From: Priestia aryabhattai B8W22
Lineage (GTDB): Bacteria > Bacillota > Bacilli > Bacillales > Bacillaceae_H
Reading direction: 5' to 3'
NCBI RefSeq assembly: GCF_000956595.1
Contig: NZ_JYOO01000003.1
Location: 124,001-188,000 of the forward strand
Length of the DNA: 64,000 bases
Shown here in pieces: positions 54,338 to 63,626 of the stretch. Each line of letters begins with the position of its first letter. The first letter of the stretch is position 1. The notes beneath the pieces were generated by a model. That model had not been told where the DNA came from. It was given only the letters and a program-made list of their open reading frames with translations, and ran no database searches. The position numbers and the translations under genes are program-made.

Positions 54338-54823
54338 TTACTTTTGTTTAAAGTTGTATTCTTTTTCCGTTCCGTTTGAAAAACGAACTTCTAATTCAAA
54401 AGACTGAAAATCTTTTTTTAGATCAAACGCATCGATTACTTCCTTTTTCACATCTTCATCGGGCGTGCGCTGATCAAAATTTAACTTTTTAAATTTTGAA
54501 GATAATTTATTAAAAGCTTTGTCTCCGTTCAAGTGCTCATCGTTAATATTATCATCCACTTTGGCTTCTATCTCATCATTTTCATTTTCATAGTCGGCTT
54601 CATAATCATTGTTGAGCCCCTTATAGTCTACTTCTAAATCAAATTTTAAAAAGTTAAAAGATGTGTTTTCACTTTGATTGTCATAGCTCATCGGCGTTCC
54701 GCCATTTGTCACGCCTTGTTTATTTTGAGCTTCTCTTGCCGGTGCTGCATCATCATTGTGGCATGCTGAAAGTACGCTAATACCTATAAGGGAAAAGAAT
54801 ATGAAAAAGGGTCGTTTCTTCAC
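54338..54823 (-). CDS. YusW-like lipoprotein
   Basis: 161 residues with a lipobox signal (ISVLSACHN), a hydrophilic Asp/Asn-rich stretch (FDLEVDYKGLNNDYEADYENEN) and the C-terminal KKDFQSFELEVRFSNGTEKEYNFK, which matches the YusW-like domain. GTG at 54823 follows AAAGGAGGAAACACA. Anchored outside; function unknown. Confidence 0.8.
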   Translation of the reverse strand: MKKRPFFIFFSLIGISVLSACHNDDAAPAREAQNKQGVTNGGTPMSYDNQSENTSFNFLKFDLEVDYKGLNNDYEADYENENDEIEAKVDDNINDEHLNGDKAFNKLSSKFKKLNFDQRTPDEDVKKEVIDAFDLKKDFQSFELEVRFSNGTEKEYNFKQK

Positions 54824-54896
54824 TGTGTTTCCTCCTTTTAGTTCACTCTTCCTTCCTTTTATGTCCACAAATTTGATTTTTATACGCCTTCACTAG

Positions 54897-54931
54897 AAAA
54901 CCCCGCTCTCTAAAAAGAAAGCGGGATTTTT
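54897..54931 (-). terminator. Terminator of the aspartokinase gene
   Basis: CCCGCT and AGCGGG with flanking A and T runs, just beyond the aspartokinase stop. Confidence 0.75.
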
Positions 54932-54939
54932 CGTCTTGT

Positions 54940-56322
54940 TTATTTTACATTAGAATAAGAAATACTGTACATGCTGTTAAAATACGTATTGTAAAGAGCT
55001 TGAACAGCACGGTCTAAAGCGGCTGCTTTCACACCAAACATCATGCTCACCTCAGAAGATCCTTGATTGATCATTTCAAGATTCACTTCAGCACGAGCAA
55101 AAGCGTCTGTCGCTTTTGCAGCAATCCCTACTGTGCTATTCATTCCCTCTCCTACTACCATAACCATAGCAAGATCACGCTCAATAAAGATTTCATCTAC
55201 TTCAAGTTCTTTTTCAATTCGAGCAAATACACGCTTTTCCACATCTGGCGTAAGCTGATGCTCGCGCATGATGACAGAGATATTATCAATTCCTGAAGGA
55301 GTATGTTCGTAGGAAATACCTTCATCTTCTAAAATTTCAAGCAATCTTCTGCCAAAACCAATTTCACGGTTTAATAAGTATTTGCTCACATGAATATTGC
55401 AAAAACCTTTGTCCCCAGCGATTCCGACCACCGGCGTATCGCCGTGAGGACGCTCAGCTACAATAAATGTACCCTTTGCTTCAGGATTATTTGTATTCTT
55501 TACACATACAGGAATGCCTAGTTTATAAACCGGCTCTAGCGCTTCATCATGGAAGACAGAAAAACCTGCATAGGATAGTTCACGCATTTCTCTGTATGTG
55601 ACTTCTTTCATTTCATGAGGCTTTTCCACAAGTCTTGGATCTACGCTATAAATAGCATCTACGTCGGTAAAGTTTTCATACAAATCAGCTTTTACTCCCG
55701 CTGCTACAATCGAGCCTGTGATATCTGACCCACCGCGCGAGAACGTAACCATGTTCCCTTCTTCAGAGTAGCCAAAGAATCCTGGAATCACCAAAATGCC
55801 CGAACGCTCTCTTAGCTGAGGTAGTTTTTCATAAGACAGTGGAAGCACTCTTGCTCTTCCGGGTTCATCAGAAACAAAAATACCTGCTTCTTTTGGATTT
55901 ACATAATGAGCTTCAAACCCTAAATGGTTTAAATAAGCAGCCATTACCTTTGCGTTATTATCTTCTCCGCTTGCTTTTAGACAGTCTAATAAGCGAAACG
56001 GATCGTTTTTATGTAAATCAATAAGTGATTGTAAATTCGTAATAATGTCCGTAATAATCGTTTCTGGCATAGACAAGTCCACAACAATTTCACGATAGCG
56101 ATCAATTACTTGCCCAAACTCATCGACGTAATCTTCTCCAAGCTGTATTTTGGCAGAAAGTGCGATTAGCAAATCTGTCATTTTTGTATCTTCTCCGTAT
56201 CGCTTGCCCGGAGCTGATACAACTACCAGCTTTCTCTCTTTATCAGACGTTACAATATGCGCAACCTGTTTAAATTTCTCTGCGCTTGCAACTGAACTCC
56301 CGCCAAACTTCGCAACCTTCAT
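54940..56322 (-). CDS. thrD: Aspartate kinase III (YclM/ThrD-like)
   Basis: 460 residues: VAKFGGSSVAS at the start binds the substrate, FSRGGSDITGSIVAAGVKADLYENFTDVDAIYSVDPR forms the amino-acid-kinase core, and two C-terminal ACT domains (HVSKYLLNREIGFGRRLLEIL, MVVGEGMNSTVGIAAKATDAFARAEVNLEMINQG) give feedback control. It makes aspartyl phosphate for lysine, methionine and threonine. The length and ACT order match the B. subtilis YclM type, which is sensitive to threonine plus lysine. No lysine riboswitch is seen upstream. Weak AAGGAAGTG before the ATG. Single gene. Confidence 0.95.
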   Translation of the reverse strand: MKVAKFGGSSVASAEKFKQVAHIVTSDKERKLVVVSAPGKRYGEDTKMTDLLIALSAKIQLGEDYVDEFGQVIDRYREIVVDLSMPETIITDIITNLQSLIDLHKNDPFRLLDCLKASGEDNNAKVMAAYLNHLGFEAHYVNPKEAGIFVSDEPGRARVLPLSYEKLPQLRERSGILVIPGFFGYSEEGNMVTFSRGGSDITGSIVAAGVKADLYENFTDVDAIYSVDPRLVEKPHEMKEVTYREMRELSYAGFSVFHDEALEPVYKLGIPVCVKNTNNPEAKGTFIVAERPHGDTPVVGIAGDKGFCNIHVSKYLLNREIGFGRRLLEILEDEGISYEHTPSGIDNISVIMREHQLTPDVEKRVFARIEKELEVDEIFIERDLAMVMVVGEGMNSTVGIAAKATDAFARAEVNLEMINQGSSEVSMMFGVKAAALDRAVQALYNTYFNSMYSISYSNVK

Positions 56323-56476
56323 GTTTGAGACACTTCCTTACTTTGTTTTTAATATTCGATTATTGTATCATATTTTATCAAGTAGAAAAGCTTATCTATC
56401 TAACTTTTCTAAAAATTAAAGGAATACTACCGTAATTGTACTCTCATAAAGAACAAATGTCTACCACGAAAACACA

Positions 56477-56513
56477 AAAAGACTGATTTTACATCATGTA
56501 AAATCAGTCTTTA
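56477..56513 (-). terminator. Terminator of the fru operon
   Basis: AAAGACTGATTTTACAT and its complement with a 1-base loop, T run on the minus strand, right after the fruA stop. Confidence 0.9.
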
Positions 56514-56517
56514 TTTG

Positions 56518-58389
56518 TTATTCTGCTTTTGGCTTTTTTAATACACCTACAAGGACCGCTGTTACAATTGCACCAATTAAAATTGCTAGTGCATATAAAA
56601 GAGGATTTCCTTGTACAATTCCGATAACGAATACGCCGCCATGTGGTGCTGGTAAACCGATGTGGAACATCATTGTTAAAGCACCTGCTACTGCAGCACC
56701 GATAACCGATGCGGGAATGACACGGCCTGGGTCAGCTGCTGCGAATGGAATCGCACCTTCTGTGATAAATGAAAGACCCATTACATAACACGTTTTACCT
56801 GTTTCACGCTCTTGGCGAGTAAATTTGTTTTTGAACAAAGTTGTCGCAATAGCCATACCTAATGGTGGAACCATACCGCCTGCCATAATCGCTGCGTGTG
56901 GTGCATAGTTTCCAGCATCAATCATTGCAATACCAAATGTAAAGGCTGCTTTGTTAATAGGGCCACCCATATCAATAGCCATCATACCGCCTAAGATAAT
57001 ACCTAATAATACTAAGTTACCTGTACCAAATCCACTTAACCAGTGCGTTAATCCTTTGTTAATTGCACTAACTGGCTCGTTTACAACATAAAGCATAATC
57101 AATCCTGAGATAAAAATCCCAAATAGCGGATAAAGAAGAACTGGCTTAATTCCATCAAGCGCTTGCGGTAAACCGCTGAATAATTTCTTTAATCCCACTA
57201 CTACATAACCCGCTAAGAAACCAGCGATTAAACCACCTAAGAAACCGCCTCCACCAGAAGCTGCTAGAAGACCTGCCACCATACCAGGAGCTAAACCAGG
57301 ACGATCAGCAATACTCATTGCAATGAACCCCGCTAGTACCGGTACTAGTAAGAAGAATGCATTATCTCCGCCAATTGTTTTTAGCGCCGCTGCAAATGCA
57401 TTGTACGTTGGATCTTTCGGTTCTGCTGAGTGAATGCCAAACATAAATGAAATGGCAATTAAGATCCCGCCCCCTACAACAAACGGAAGCATTGCTGATA
57501 CACCGCTCATTAAATGTTTGTAAAACCCTGTACGCTCTGATCCTTTACTTTCTCCGCCTTCTTTGCTGCCACCACCGCCGCTGTATACAGGAGCGTCTCC
57601 TTTTAACGCGCGGTTAATTAATTGTTCAGGCTTGCGAATTCCTTCAGCTACTGGGACTTGAATAACTTTTTTACCTGCAAAACGTTCCATTTCTACTTGC
57701 TTGTCCGCTGCAACAATAATAGCGGTAGCGTTTTCAATTTCTTCCTTCGTCAACGCGTTTTTAACACCGCTGGAACCATTTGTTTCAACTTTGAGCGTCA
57801 CGTTCATATCTTTCGCTTTTGCTTTTAGGCTGTCCGCTGCCATATATGTGTGGGCAATTCCTGTTGGACAAGCCGTTACAGCAAGCACTAATTGATCTGA
57901 AGCTGTATCCACTTCTTCTTCCGGCGCTTCATTTTCAGTTTCTTTATCATCAATTGCTTTAATGACTTCATCAATCGATGATGCCGTTAGCAACGTTTTT
58001 CGGAACGATTCGTCCATTAATAACGTAGACAAACGAGATAGTGTTTCTAAGTGAGCGTTATTCGCGCCTTCACTCGCTGCAATCATGAAGAATAGGTGTG
58101 CAGGCTGTCCGTCTAATGATTCATAATCGATACCTTCTGTTGAGCGTCCAAATGCAATGGCCGGTGTTTTTACCGAGCTTGTTTTCGCATGCGGAATGGC
58201 GATGCCTTCCCCAATTCCTGTTGTACTTTGAGATTCACGGTTTAAAATTGCTTCTTTATAGCCAGCTCGGTCGCTTAAGCGACCAGCTTCGTCTAATTTT
58301 CCAACTAACTCATCAATAACATCAGCTTTTGACGTGCTTTTTAAATCAAGAATGATTGTATCTTTTTTTAATAGTTCTGTAATTCTCAT
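56518..58389 (-). CDS. fruA: Fructose-specific PTS enzyme IIABC
   Basis: 623 residues: EIIA domain (1-145, with the phosphorylated His in GIAIPHAKT), EIIB domain (about 165-270, Cys in VTACPTGIAHTYMAADSL), then EIIC with about nine membrane segments (GVSAMLPFVVGGGILIAISFMFGI onward). It takes in fructose as fructose-1-phosphate for FruK. AGGGGGAACCGAGA precedes the ATG. Last gene of fruRKA, 12 bases after fruK. Confidence 0.97.
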   Translation of the reverse strand: MRITELLKKDTIILDLKSTSKADVIDELVGKLDEAGRLSDRAGYKEAILNRESQSTTGIGEGIAIPHAKTSSVKTPAIAFGRSTEGIDYESLDGQPAHLFFMIAASEGANNAHLETLSRLSTLLMDESFRKTLLTASSIDEVIKAIDDKETENEAPEEEVDTASDQLVLAVTACPTGIAHTYMAADSLKAKAKDMNVTLKVETNGSSGVKNALTKEEIENATAIIVAADKQVEMERFAGKKVIQVPVAEGIRKPEQLINRALKGDAPVYSGGGGSKEGGESKGSERTGFYKHLMSGVSAMLPFVVGGGILIAISFMFGIHSAEPKDPTYNAFAAALKTIGGDNAFFLLVPVLAGFIAMSIADRPGLAPGMVAGLLAASGGGGFLGGLIAGFLAGYVVVGLKKLFSGLPQALDGIKPVLLYPLFGIFISGLIMLYVVNEPVSAINKGLTHWLSGFGTGNLVLLGIILGGMMAIDMGGPINKAAFTFGIAMIDAGNYAPHAAIMAGGMVPPLGMAIATTLFKNKFTRQERETGKTCYVMGLSFITEGAIPFAAADPGRVIPASVIGAAVAGALTMMFHIGLPAPHGGVFVIGIVQGNPLLYALAILIGAIVTAVLVGVLKKPKAE

Positions 58390-58401
58390 TCTCGGTTCCC
58401 C

Positions 58402-59316
58402 CTACTCTACCTTTGTGATTGACACTTGTTCACGAAGCGTCTTTACATCTTCTGCTGTACATAATTCAAGTGAGAATGCTGTGGCACTTCCTGAAGCAAC
58501 TCCTGTTTGAAAGGCTTCTAATAAATCCCCTTGCTTTACATAAGAAGCAATAAATCCAGCTACAAGTGAATCGCCAGCTCCAACAGAATTTTTCACTGTT
58601 CCTTTAGGGACTGTGGCACTGTAGACACCGCTTTCGTTAATAAGAAGTGCTCCATCGCCTGCCATGGATACAACGACGTTTTGCGCTCCTTGTTCCACGA
58701 GTTTTTTACCATATACTAGCGCATCTTCTGCACTGTTTACTTCTACATCAAACAATTCTGCAAGTTCATGATGATTCGGTTTGATAAAAAACGGCTTGTG
58801 AGATACGACGTCTAGCAAGGTTTTTCCACTTGCATCTACTACAACTTTTACTCCGTTCGCTGCTGCTAGTTCAGTTAATGTTTCATACACAGAACTTGGA
58901 AGCGTTTTCGGTATACTCCCCGCTAATACGAAGATATCGCCTTCAGTCATTTGCTTTACTTGAGTCAATAAAGACTGAAGCGCTTCGTCTGTAATAGCAG
59001 GTCCTTGACCGTTAATTTCTGTTTCTTTTTCGGTTTTTAACTTTACGTTAATGCGGGTATCTCCATCAACTCTTGTAAAAGCTGTTTCAATATTCTCCGC
59101 TTTTAAGTAGTCTTCGATATAGGTTCCTGTAAAGCCGGCTACAAAACCGAGAGCTTTATTATCAACACCTAATCGTTTTAAAACGCGAGAGACGTTAATG
59201 CCTTTTCCTCCTGGAAACTTGGCTTCATTCGTTGTGCGGTTAAGTCCGCCTTCTTCGAATGCTGAAACATGTACTACGTAATCAACGGATGGGTTCAACG
59301 TACATGTATAAATCAT
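58402..59316 (-). CDS. fruK: 1-phosphofructokinase
   Basis: 304 residues of the PfkB family: TLNPSVDYVVHV, PGGKGINVSRVLKRLG and KPNHHELAELF, and the anion-hole GAGDSLVAGFIAS with the catalytic Asp. It phosphorylates fructose-1-phosphate to the 1,6-bisphosphate. The ATG overlaps the fruR stop as ATGA. Second gene of fruRKA. Confidence 0.97.
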   Translation of the reverse strand: MIYTCTLNPSVDYVVHVSAFEEGGLNRTTNEAKFPGGKGINVSRVLKRLGVDNKALGFVAGFTGTYIEDYLKAENIETAFTRVDGDTRINVKLKTEKETEINGQGPAITDEALQSLLTQVKQMTEGDIFVLAGSIPKTLPSSVYETLTELAAANGVKVVVDASGKTLLDVVSHKPFFIKPNHHELAELFDVEVNSAEDALVYGKKLVEQGAQNVVVSMAGDGALLINESGVYSATVPKGTVKNSVGAGDSLVAGFIASYVKQGDLLEAFQTGVASGSATAFSLELCTAEDVKTLREQVSITKVE

Positions 59317-60065
59317 GATTTCACAACCTTTATGTCTGTTTTGTTTGCATACTGTGTAAGTACATCGCTAGGTACGTCATTTGTTATAATTTTTGCTTCA
59401 TGTAAATCGGCTATTTTCGCAAAACTTGTTTCAAAAAACTTAGTAGAATCTGATAAAATATAAGATTCTCTAGACAGCTTCATTGCCGTTTGCTTGATCA
59501 ATGCTTCTTCTGGATCAGGAGTTGTATATCCATATTGATGATGAATCCCATTCGCTCCCATAAAGCACTTATCAAAACGATACTGCTCAAGACTTAAAAG
59601 AGCTCCATTGCCAATTAAAGCACCCGTTTTATGTTTAACGGATCCTCCAATTAAATAGAGGGTGATACCTTGTTCTAGCATCGGGTTTAAATGCATTAAA
59701 CCATTTGTCACGACAACTACATCTTTTTGCTTTAAAAAAGGAATCATTTCATACGTTGTAGTTCCTGCATCTAAAAAAATACAGTCACCTTCATTTATAA
59801 TGGAAGCCGCATACTCTGCAATGTTTCGTTTATCTTGAACATTTTTAGCAGATTTTTCGATAACGCTTAGTTCGATTCGTTTACTGCGAATAAGCGAAGC
59901 GCCACCGTGAACACGTTTGAGCATTTGCTCTTCTTCTAGTTGACTTAAGTCTCTTCTAATTGTGGATTCCGAAGCGCCTGTAACTTCGATAAACTCTTGT
60001 ACTTTTACAAGTTCTTTCTCTTTTAAAAGTTTTAAGATTAGTTGATGTCTCTCCGGCGTTAACAT
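59313..60065 (-). CDS. fruR: DeoR-family fructose repressor
   Basis: 250 residues: N-terminal DeoR helix-turn-helix (RHQLILKLLKEKELVKVQEFIEVTGASESTIRRDLSQLEEEQMLKRVHGGA) and the C-terminal DeoR sensor (FLDAGTTTYEMIPFL, CFMGANGIHHQYGYTTPDPEEALIKQTAM). It represses fruRKA until fructose-1-phosphate binds. AAAAAGGAGCTAGAAC precedes the ATG. First gene of the operon; promoter and a cre site lie upstream. Confidence 0.95.
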   Translation of the reverse strand: MLTPERHQLILKLLKEKELVKVQEFIEVTGASESTIRRDLSQLEEEQMLKRVHGGASLIRSKRIELSVIEKSAKNVQDKRNIAEYAASIINEGDCIFLDAGTTTYEMIPFLKQKDVVVVTNGLMHLNPMLEQGITLYLIGGSVKHKTGALIGNGALLSLEQYRFDKCFMGANGIHHQYGYTTPDPEEALIKQTAMKLSRESYILSDSTKFFETSFAKIADLHEAKIITNDVPSDVLTQYANKTDIKVVKS

Positions 60066-60083
60066 GTTCTAGCTCCTTTTTCA

Positions 60084-60097
60084 AAAAAGCGTTTTCA
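60084..60097. promoter_or_regulatory. cre-like site at the fru promoter
   Basis: TGAAAACGCTTTTT on the minus strand, 19 bases before the fruR ATG and downstream of the promoter, so CcpA could act as a roadblock. Confidence 0.65.
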
Positions 60098-60113
60098 TTT
60101 ATTTCATGTACTT

Positions 60114-60142
60114 ACTTTATCACGGTTTACATTCAAAATCAA
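60114..60142 (-). promoter_or_regulatory. Sigma-A promoter of fruRKA
   Basis: On the minus strand TTGATT (60137-60142), 17-base spacer, TAAAGT (60114-60119), with TG one base before the -10. TTGATTTT-like repeats upstream may bind FruR. Confidence 0.65.
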
Positions 60143-60405
60143 TCATAAAAAATCAAAAACATTCATTTTTTTAATTACAAAATAAAGTTTTTTGAACGAA
60201 TAATTAGATTTGCATTTGTTTTAATAATAGTTTATACAAAAGGAAATAAGCTGGTAATTCAAGAATTTGTCTACTTTTCTCATTATATGTAAAGGTTTTC
60301 TTGCACTTAATTAGCTATGACTGTTTTTGACTATTTCTTGACCGATTGAATTTCTCCTGACTGAATTATGTTTAGCTTGTCCTGTTTTAATGAGAGCCTA
60401 TACAT
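60143..60405. other. Gap upstream of the fru promoter
   Basis: About 260 bases of AT-rich DNA with a few short repeats of TGATTTT but no gene or clear site that I can support. Confidence 0.4.
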
Positions 60406-60437
60406 CAAAAAAAGTTGTCCACCTTTTTGGACAACTC
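60406..60437 (-). terminator. Terminator of the 46-residue gene
   Basis: On the minus strand AGTTGTCC, 8-base loop, GGACAACT and T residues. Confidence 0.8.
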
Positions 60438-60448
60438 GAAGTGACCCA

Positions 60449-60589
60449 TCATTTAAATAAAAACAGAAGCATATATAATATAGAAGCAAGGGCAGAAGAA
60501 ATAGCTAAACTTGAGATAAAACGAACGAGTCTTTTTTTAATGAACTGCGTTAATTCAATTTCTCTTACTTGAGTTTTTTCATTTTGCAT
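60449..60589 (-). CDS. 46-residue single-helix membrane protein
   Basis: ATG at 60589 with GAAGGGAT upstream. A polar head (MQNEKTQVREIELTQFIKKR) is followed by one hydrophobic helix (about 21-46, SSLAISSALASILYMLLFLF) and a final Lys. The terminator 12 bases downstream supports a real transcript. Cytoplasmic head with membrane helix; family unknown. Confidence 0.6.
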   Translation of the reverse strand: MQNEKTQVREIELTQFIKKRLVRFISSLAISSALASILYMLLFLFK

Positions 60590-60696
60590 ACAATATCCCT
60601 TCTTTAATCAAAATTTCCTAGTAGCTAAAAGTTACTACTCGCAGAATATGCTTTTATGTATTGTATGCAAGCGTTAAAAAAAAGATACAAATCGAA

Positions 60697-60727
60697 CAAA
60701 AAAGCTACTCTTAGCTAGAGTAGCTTT
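60697..60727. terminator. Terminator after the YolD-like gene
   Basis: AAAGCTACTC and GAGTAGCTTT around a 7-base loop, in and after the stop of the leftward gene. Confidence 0.8.
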
Positions 60728-61058
60728 CATCTTTCCATACATCTGCTTCAATTACTGCATCTGCTCGAATCGAATATGTATAACAAGGCCCTGTCACCAT
60801 CAGCGTATTCGACTGCAGCGAGACTTTATCGATCGTCACTCGTTCATACCTTTGAATATGTCCTGCTTCATAGACGTGAAGCGTTACTGGATGATGCTCC
60901 GAGTAACTGTTCATAATGACATTTTCAATATGCTCAATCTTTTCTTTTTTCAACCCTAAAGACTGCTTATGCGCCTCGGGACTGTACATTTTCTTCATTT
61001 TCTCTAAATGCTCAGGCATTACTAACTTCGCATACTGTTTTAATTCATCTTGATACAC
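60711..61058 (-). CDS. Small YolD-like hypothetical protein
   Basis: 115 residues; helical first half (PEHLEKMKKMYSPEAHKQSLGLKKEKIEHIENVIM) and a beta-rich second half (HPVTLHVYEAGHIQRYERVTIDKVSLQSNTLMV). That strand pattern recalls YolD-like proteins, but the match is loose. GTG at 61058 (GGGGGAG, 7 bases) is preferred over the ATG at 61064. Function unknown. Confidence 0.6.
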   Translation of the reverse strand: MYQDELKQYAKLVMPEHLEKMKKMYSPEAHKQSLGLKKEKIEHIENVIMNSYSEHHPVTLHVYEAGHIQRYERVTIDKVSLQSNTLMVTGPCYTYSIRADAVIEADVWKDESYSS

Positions 61059-61252
61059 GTTCATTCTCCCCCTTGACTCTTGCTTCTATTTTACCGAACG
61101 AACATTCTCATTGCAAAACTTTTTAATCAAAATAAAAGCAAACAATTCATTTTTTCATACTCCATAAAAACTGTCAAAAGATTTTATGTTAATAGTAGAA
61201 ACTGATTTTTAAAAAAATAATAATATACCATCTTTAATTCATTCTCTAGAGT

Positions 61253-61261
61253 TGGTATAAT
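61253..61261 (+). promoter_or_regulatory. Extended -10 promoter of the YitT-like gene
   Basis: TGGTATAAT, an extended -10 (TGnTATAAT) 51 bases before the ATG; the -35 is weak (TTTAAT, 17 bases upstream). Confidence 0.55.
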
Positions 61262-61312
61262 ACATTGTCATGACTGTGTTTTCGGAGTTTTTGATGATTG
61301 GAGGTAACGTTC

Positions 61313-62152
61313 ATGATTAATAAAATAAAAGAAATTATCCTCATTATTCTAGGGAGCCTCATTTTCGCACTGGCCATTAATTATTTTGCTATTCCAAATG
61401 AATTAGCAGAAGGCGGCGTAACCGGTGTAACAATGATTACCTATTATGTACTAGGCTGGTCGCCGGGTATCACAAACTTTATATTAAACGGTTTGCTGGT
61501 ACTGATCGGATACAAATTGCTTCACAAACGTGTGATTGCTTACACAATTATATGTATTATTTTCACATCTCTATTCCTACATATAACTGAAGGACTGGGA
61601 AATCCTCTTGACGATACGCTACTGGGGGCTATTTTTGCTGGGATTTTAGCCGGAGTAGGACTCGGACTAGTGTTTAGAGGAGGCGGAACTTCCGGAGGCT
61701 CTGCAGTTATCGCCCGCTTAGCTAATCAATATCTAGACTGGAATATTAGCAAAACGATGCTAGCAATTGATTTATTAGTTGTAGCAAGCGCTTATTTTGT
61801 CATCGGGGGAGAAAAGACGATGTACACGGTTATTTCTCTTTATATTGGAACAAAGGTGCTTGATTATATCATTGAAGGACTCAACCCCCGCAAAGCAATC
61901 ACCATTATTTCGCACCGTTCAGCTGAAGTAGCCGAACAAGTCAATAAAAAGATGCAGCGCGGCGTCACTGTCTTTTCTGCTCATGGAAGCTATACAAAAG
62001 AAGCAAAAGACGTATTGTACGTAGTTGTGAACAAACAAGAACTGCTAGAGTTAAAGCGCATTATTCATAAAGTCGACGAACAAGCTTTTGTGGTCGTACA
62101 CGATGTGCGCGACGTCTTTGGAGTAGGTTTTACCATTCCAAAAGCCAGTTGA
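61313..62152 (+). CDS. YitT-family membrane transporter with DUF2179 domain
   Basis: 279 residues: five membrane segments of the YitT/DUF161 type (ALAINYFAIPNELAEGGVTGVTMI, GLGLVFRGGGTSGGSAVIARLAN) and a C-terminal cytoplasmic DUF2179 domain (KAITIISHRSAEVAEQVNKKMQRGVTVFSAHGSYTKEAKDVLYVVVNKQE). Several Bacillus paralogues exist; substrate uncertain. ATG at 61313 follows TGGAGGTAACG. Confidence 0.88.
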   Translation: MINKIKEIILIILGSLIFALAINYFAIPNELAEGGVTGVTMITYYVLGWSPGITNFILNGLLVLIGYKLLHKRVIAYTIICIIFTSLFLHITEGLGNPLDDTLLGAIFAGILAGVGLGLVFRGGGTSGGSAVIARLANQYLDWNISKTMLAIDLLVVASAYFVIGGEKTMYTVISLYIGTKVLDYIIEGLNPRKAITIISHRSAEVAEQVNKKMQRGVTVFSAHGSYTKEAKDVLYVVVNKQELLELKRIIHKVDEQAFVVVHDVRDVFGVGFTIPKAS

Positions 62153-62180
62153 AAACCCGCTGTATAAAAGCGGGTTTTTT
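62152..62180. terminator. Bidirectional terminator
   Basis: AAAACCCGC and GCGGGTTTTTT with a 9-base loop, between the YitT-like gene and the convergent ABC permease. Confidence 0.85.
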
Positions 62181-62183
62181 CTA

Positions 62184-62918
62184 TTATATATGTTTGCGCT
62201 GAAAATACAGTGAACCTGCTGCTACAAAAAGAAGAAAGCTGCTTATGATAACCACTAAGAAAGTCTGTGTAGTCAGCATCAAATCCCATGATTCTTTTCC
62301 CGTTACTCTTAACATTCCATACATCGGCTGAGTCCATGGGTACCACGGGCCAAATCTTTGAGAATTAACAACGAATAAATTCGGTAGTGTGAAAATGACG
62401 TTAACTGTTAAAGATGCTCCAAAGCTAGAAAGTGCCATCGACACAACTAGCATAAACGCAAGAATTGGCAACACTGCAATCCAGCCGCCTAGCATATTTC
62501 CAGCTATCATTTTTAATGGAATAGCACTCGGGTAGTCTTTCAATATGCTAACCCCTAATAAAGCAACAAATACAAGCACTTGAAGAATTCCCATAAAAGC
62601 CGCTGCTGTGATCAATTTTGCTCCGTATACTGCTGTCCTTGTCACAGGAAGAGATAATAATTGTTTCCACCCTCCTGCTTCGTGTTCGTATCGACAAACG
62701 AACGAAGTTACTAAACCGCCAATTAGCGGAAAAAGTAATAAGCCGTGAACATTGGCAATGAAGGCACTTGCCATAAGCCATTTCATTTTCCCATTTGGCA
62801 ACGCCGGATCTCCCACAAAAAGGATAGCAGCGATAAGAATTGGACTAATAAAAAGATATACCCAGGCTTTTGTTTTCAACAATTTAAACCATTCTACCTT
62901 ACATAATTGCCACAACAT
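62184..62918 (-). CDS. ABC-2 permease, LanG/MutG-like (second permease)
   Basis: 244 residues, six membrane segments; KTKAWVYLFISPILIAAILFVGDP, then VTSFVCRYEHEAGGWKQLLSLPVTRTAVYGAKLI. Same topology as the permease before it and lantibiotic-immunity (LanFEG) subunits. Its ATG follows the stop of the previous gene directly (TAAATG). Exports or expels a peptide or lipid-active compound by inference. Confidence 0.8.
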   Translation of the reverse strand: MLWQLCKVEWFKLLKTKAWVYLFISPILIAAILFVGDPALPNGKMKWLMASAFIANVHGLLLFPLIGGLVTSFVCRYEHEAGGWKQLLSLPVTRTAVYGAKLITAAAFMGILQVLVFVALLGVSILKDYPSAIPLKMIAGNMLGGWIAVLPILAFMLVVSMALSSFGASLTVNVIFTLPNLFVVNSQRFGPWYPWTQPMYGMLRVTGKESWDLMLTTQTFLVVIISSFLLFVAAGSLYFQRKHI

Positions 62919-63626
62919 TTACGCCACATCCTTTCTGATAAAGTGAAAGGCGCCTGCACCATATAAGAAGATACCGATAATCGCGCCTGTTATCATATAC
63001 GTATTCCGGTAATCAGAGAATACTAACATCGGCCATTGCCAAATAAACCAGCTTGGCAATTCTCCCATACCACTCATTGTCACACTCATCATAATACCTA
63101 GTGCAAGAGAACGGCTTTGATTTTTAAAAAGCATAGATAGCCATATTTGAATAGCCACAAACGGGATGGCTGAAAAGAACGGATAGAAGTTATAAACAAA
63201 AAGGGTTTTCCAAGAAGAAGGAAGACCAAATCCTAACCACCACCCCAGCCCGATTATACCAATCGATAGAAAAGCAGAAGCGATGAGTAACATAGCCATA
63301 ACTACTATAAATTTTGCCGTATAAACACTTAGCCTGGTTACAGGTAAGCTCAGCAGATGCTTCCAGGAGCTTCTATGATATTCAACATGCGCTATATTTG
63401 AAGCAAGAATTGTTCCTCCCAGTAAAAAAGCTGTAGGAAGCGTAATGTTTATTTCATGAAAAAGACCTTCCCACACATTTGGATTTTGTTGAATTAAATA
63501 TTCATATCGAACGCTGTAATCTACAAGTGTTAAGCCTACTACACCTGCTGGACCTAAAAATAATAAAAACCAAAGCCATTTTCTTTTTAATTTCATACAC
63601 TCAGCCTGCATTATTTTTATGAACAT
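62919..63626 (-). CDS. ABC-2 permease, LanE/MutE-like (first permease)
   Basis: 235 residues, about six membrane segments; MKLKRKWLWFLLFLGPAGVVGLTLVDYSVRYEYL and SNIAHVEYHRSSWKHLLSLPVTRLSVYTAKFI. Matches bacteriocin-immunity type permeases. ATG at 63626 follows GAGGAGAATGAAC and lies inside the end of the ATPase gene (overlap about 26 bases). Confidence 0.82.
   Translation of the reverse strand: MFIKIMQAECMKLKRKWLWFLLFLGPAGVVGLTLVDYSVRYEYLIQQNPNVWEGLFHEINITLPTAFLLGGTILASNIAHVEYHRSSWKHLLSLPVTRLSVYTAKFIVVMAMLLIASAFLSIGIIGLGWWLGFGLPSSWKTLFVYNFYPFFSAIPFVAIQIWLSMLFKNQSRSLALGIMMSVTMSGMGELPSWFIWQWPMLVFSDYRNTYMITGAIIGIFLYGAGAFHFIRKDVA

Noticed and set aside
56323-56517. Lysine riboswitch before the aspartokinase gene
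   Set aside because: The gap holds only the fru terminator and AT-rich DNA; no L-box strings.
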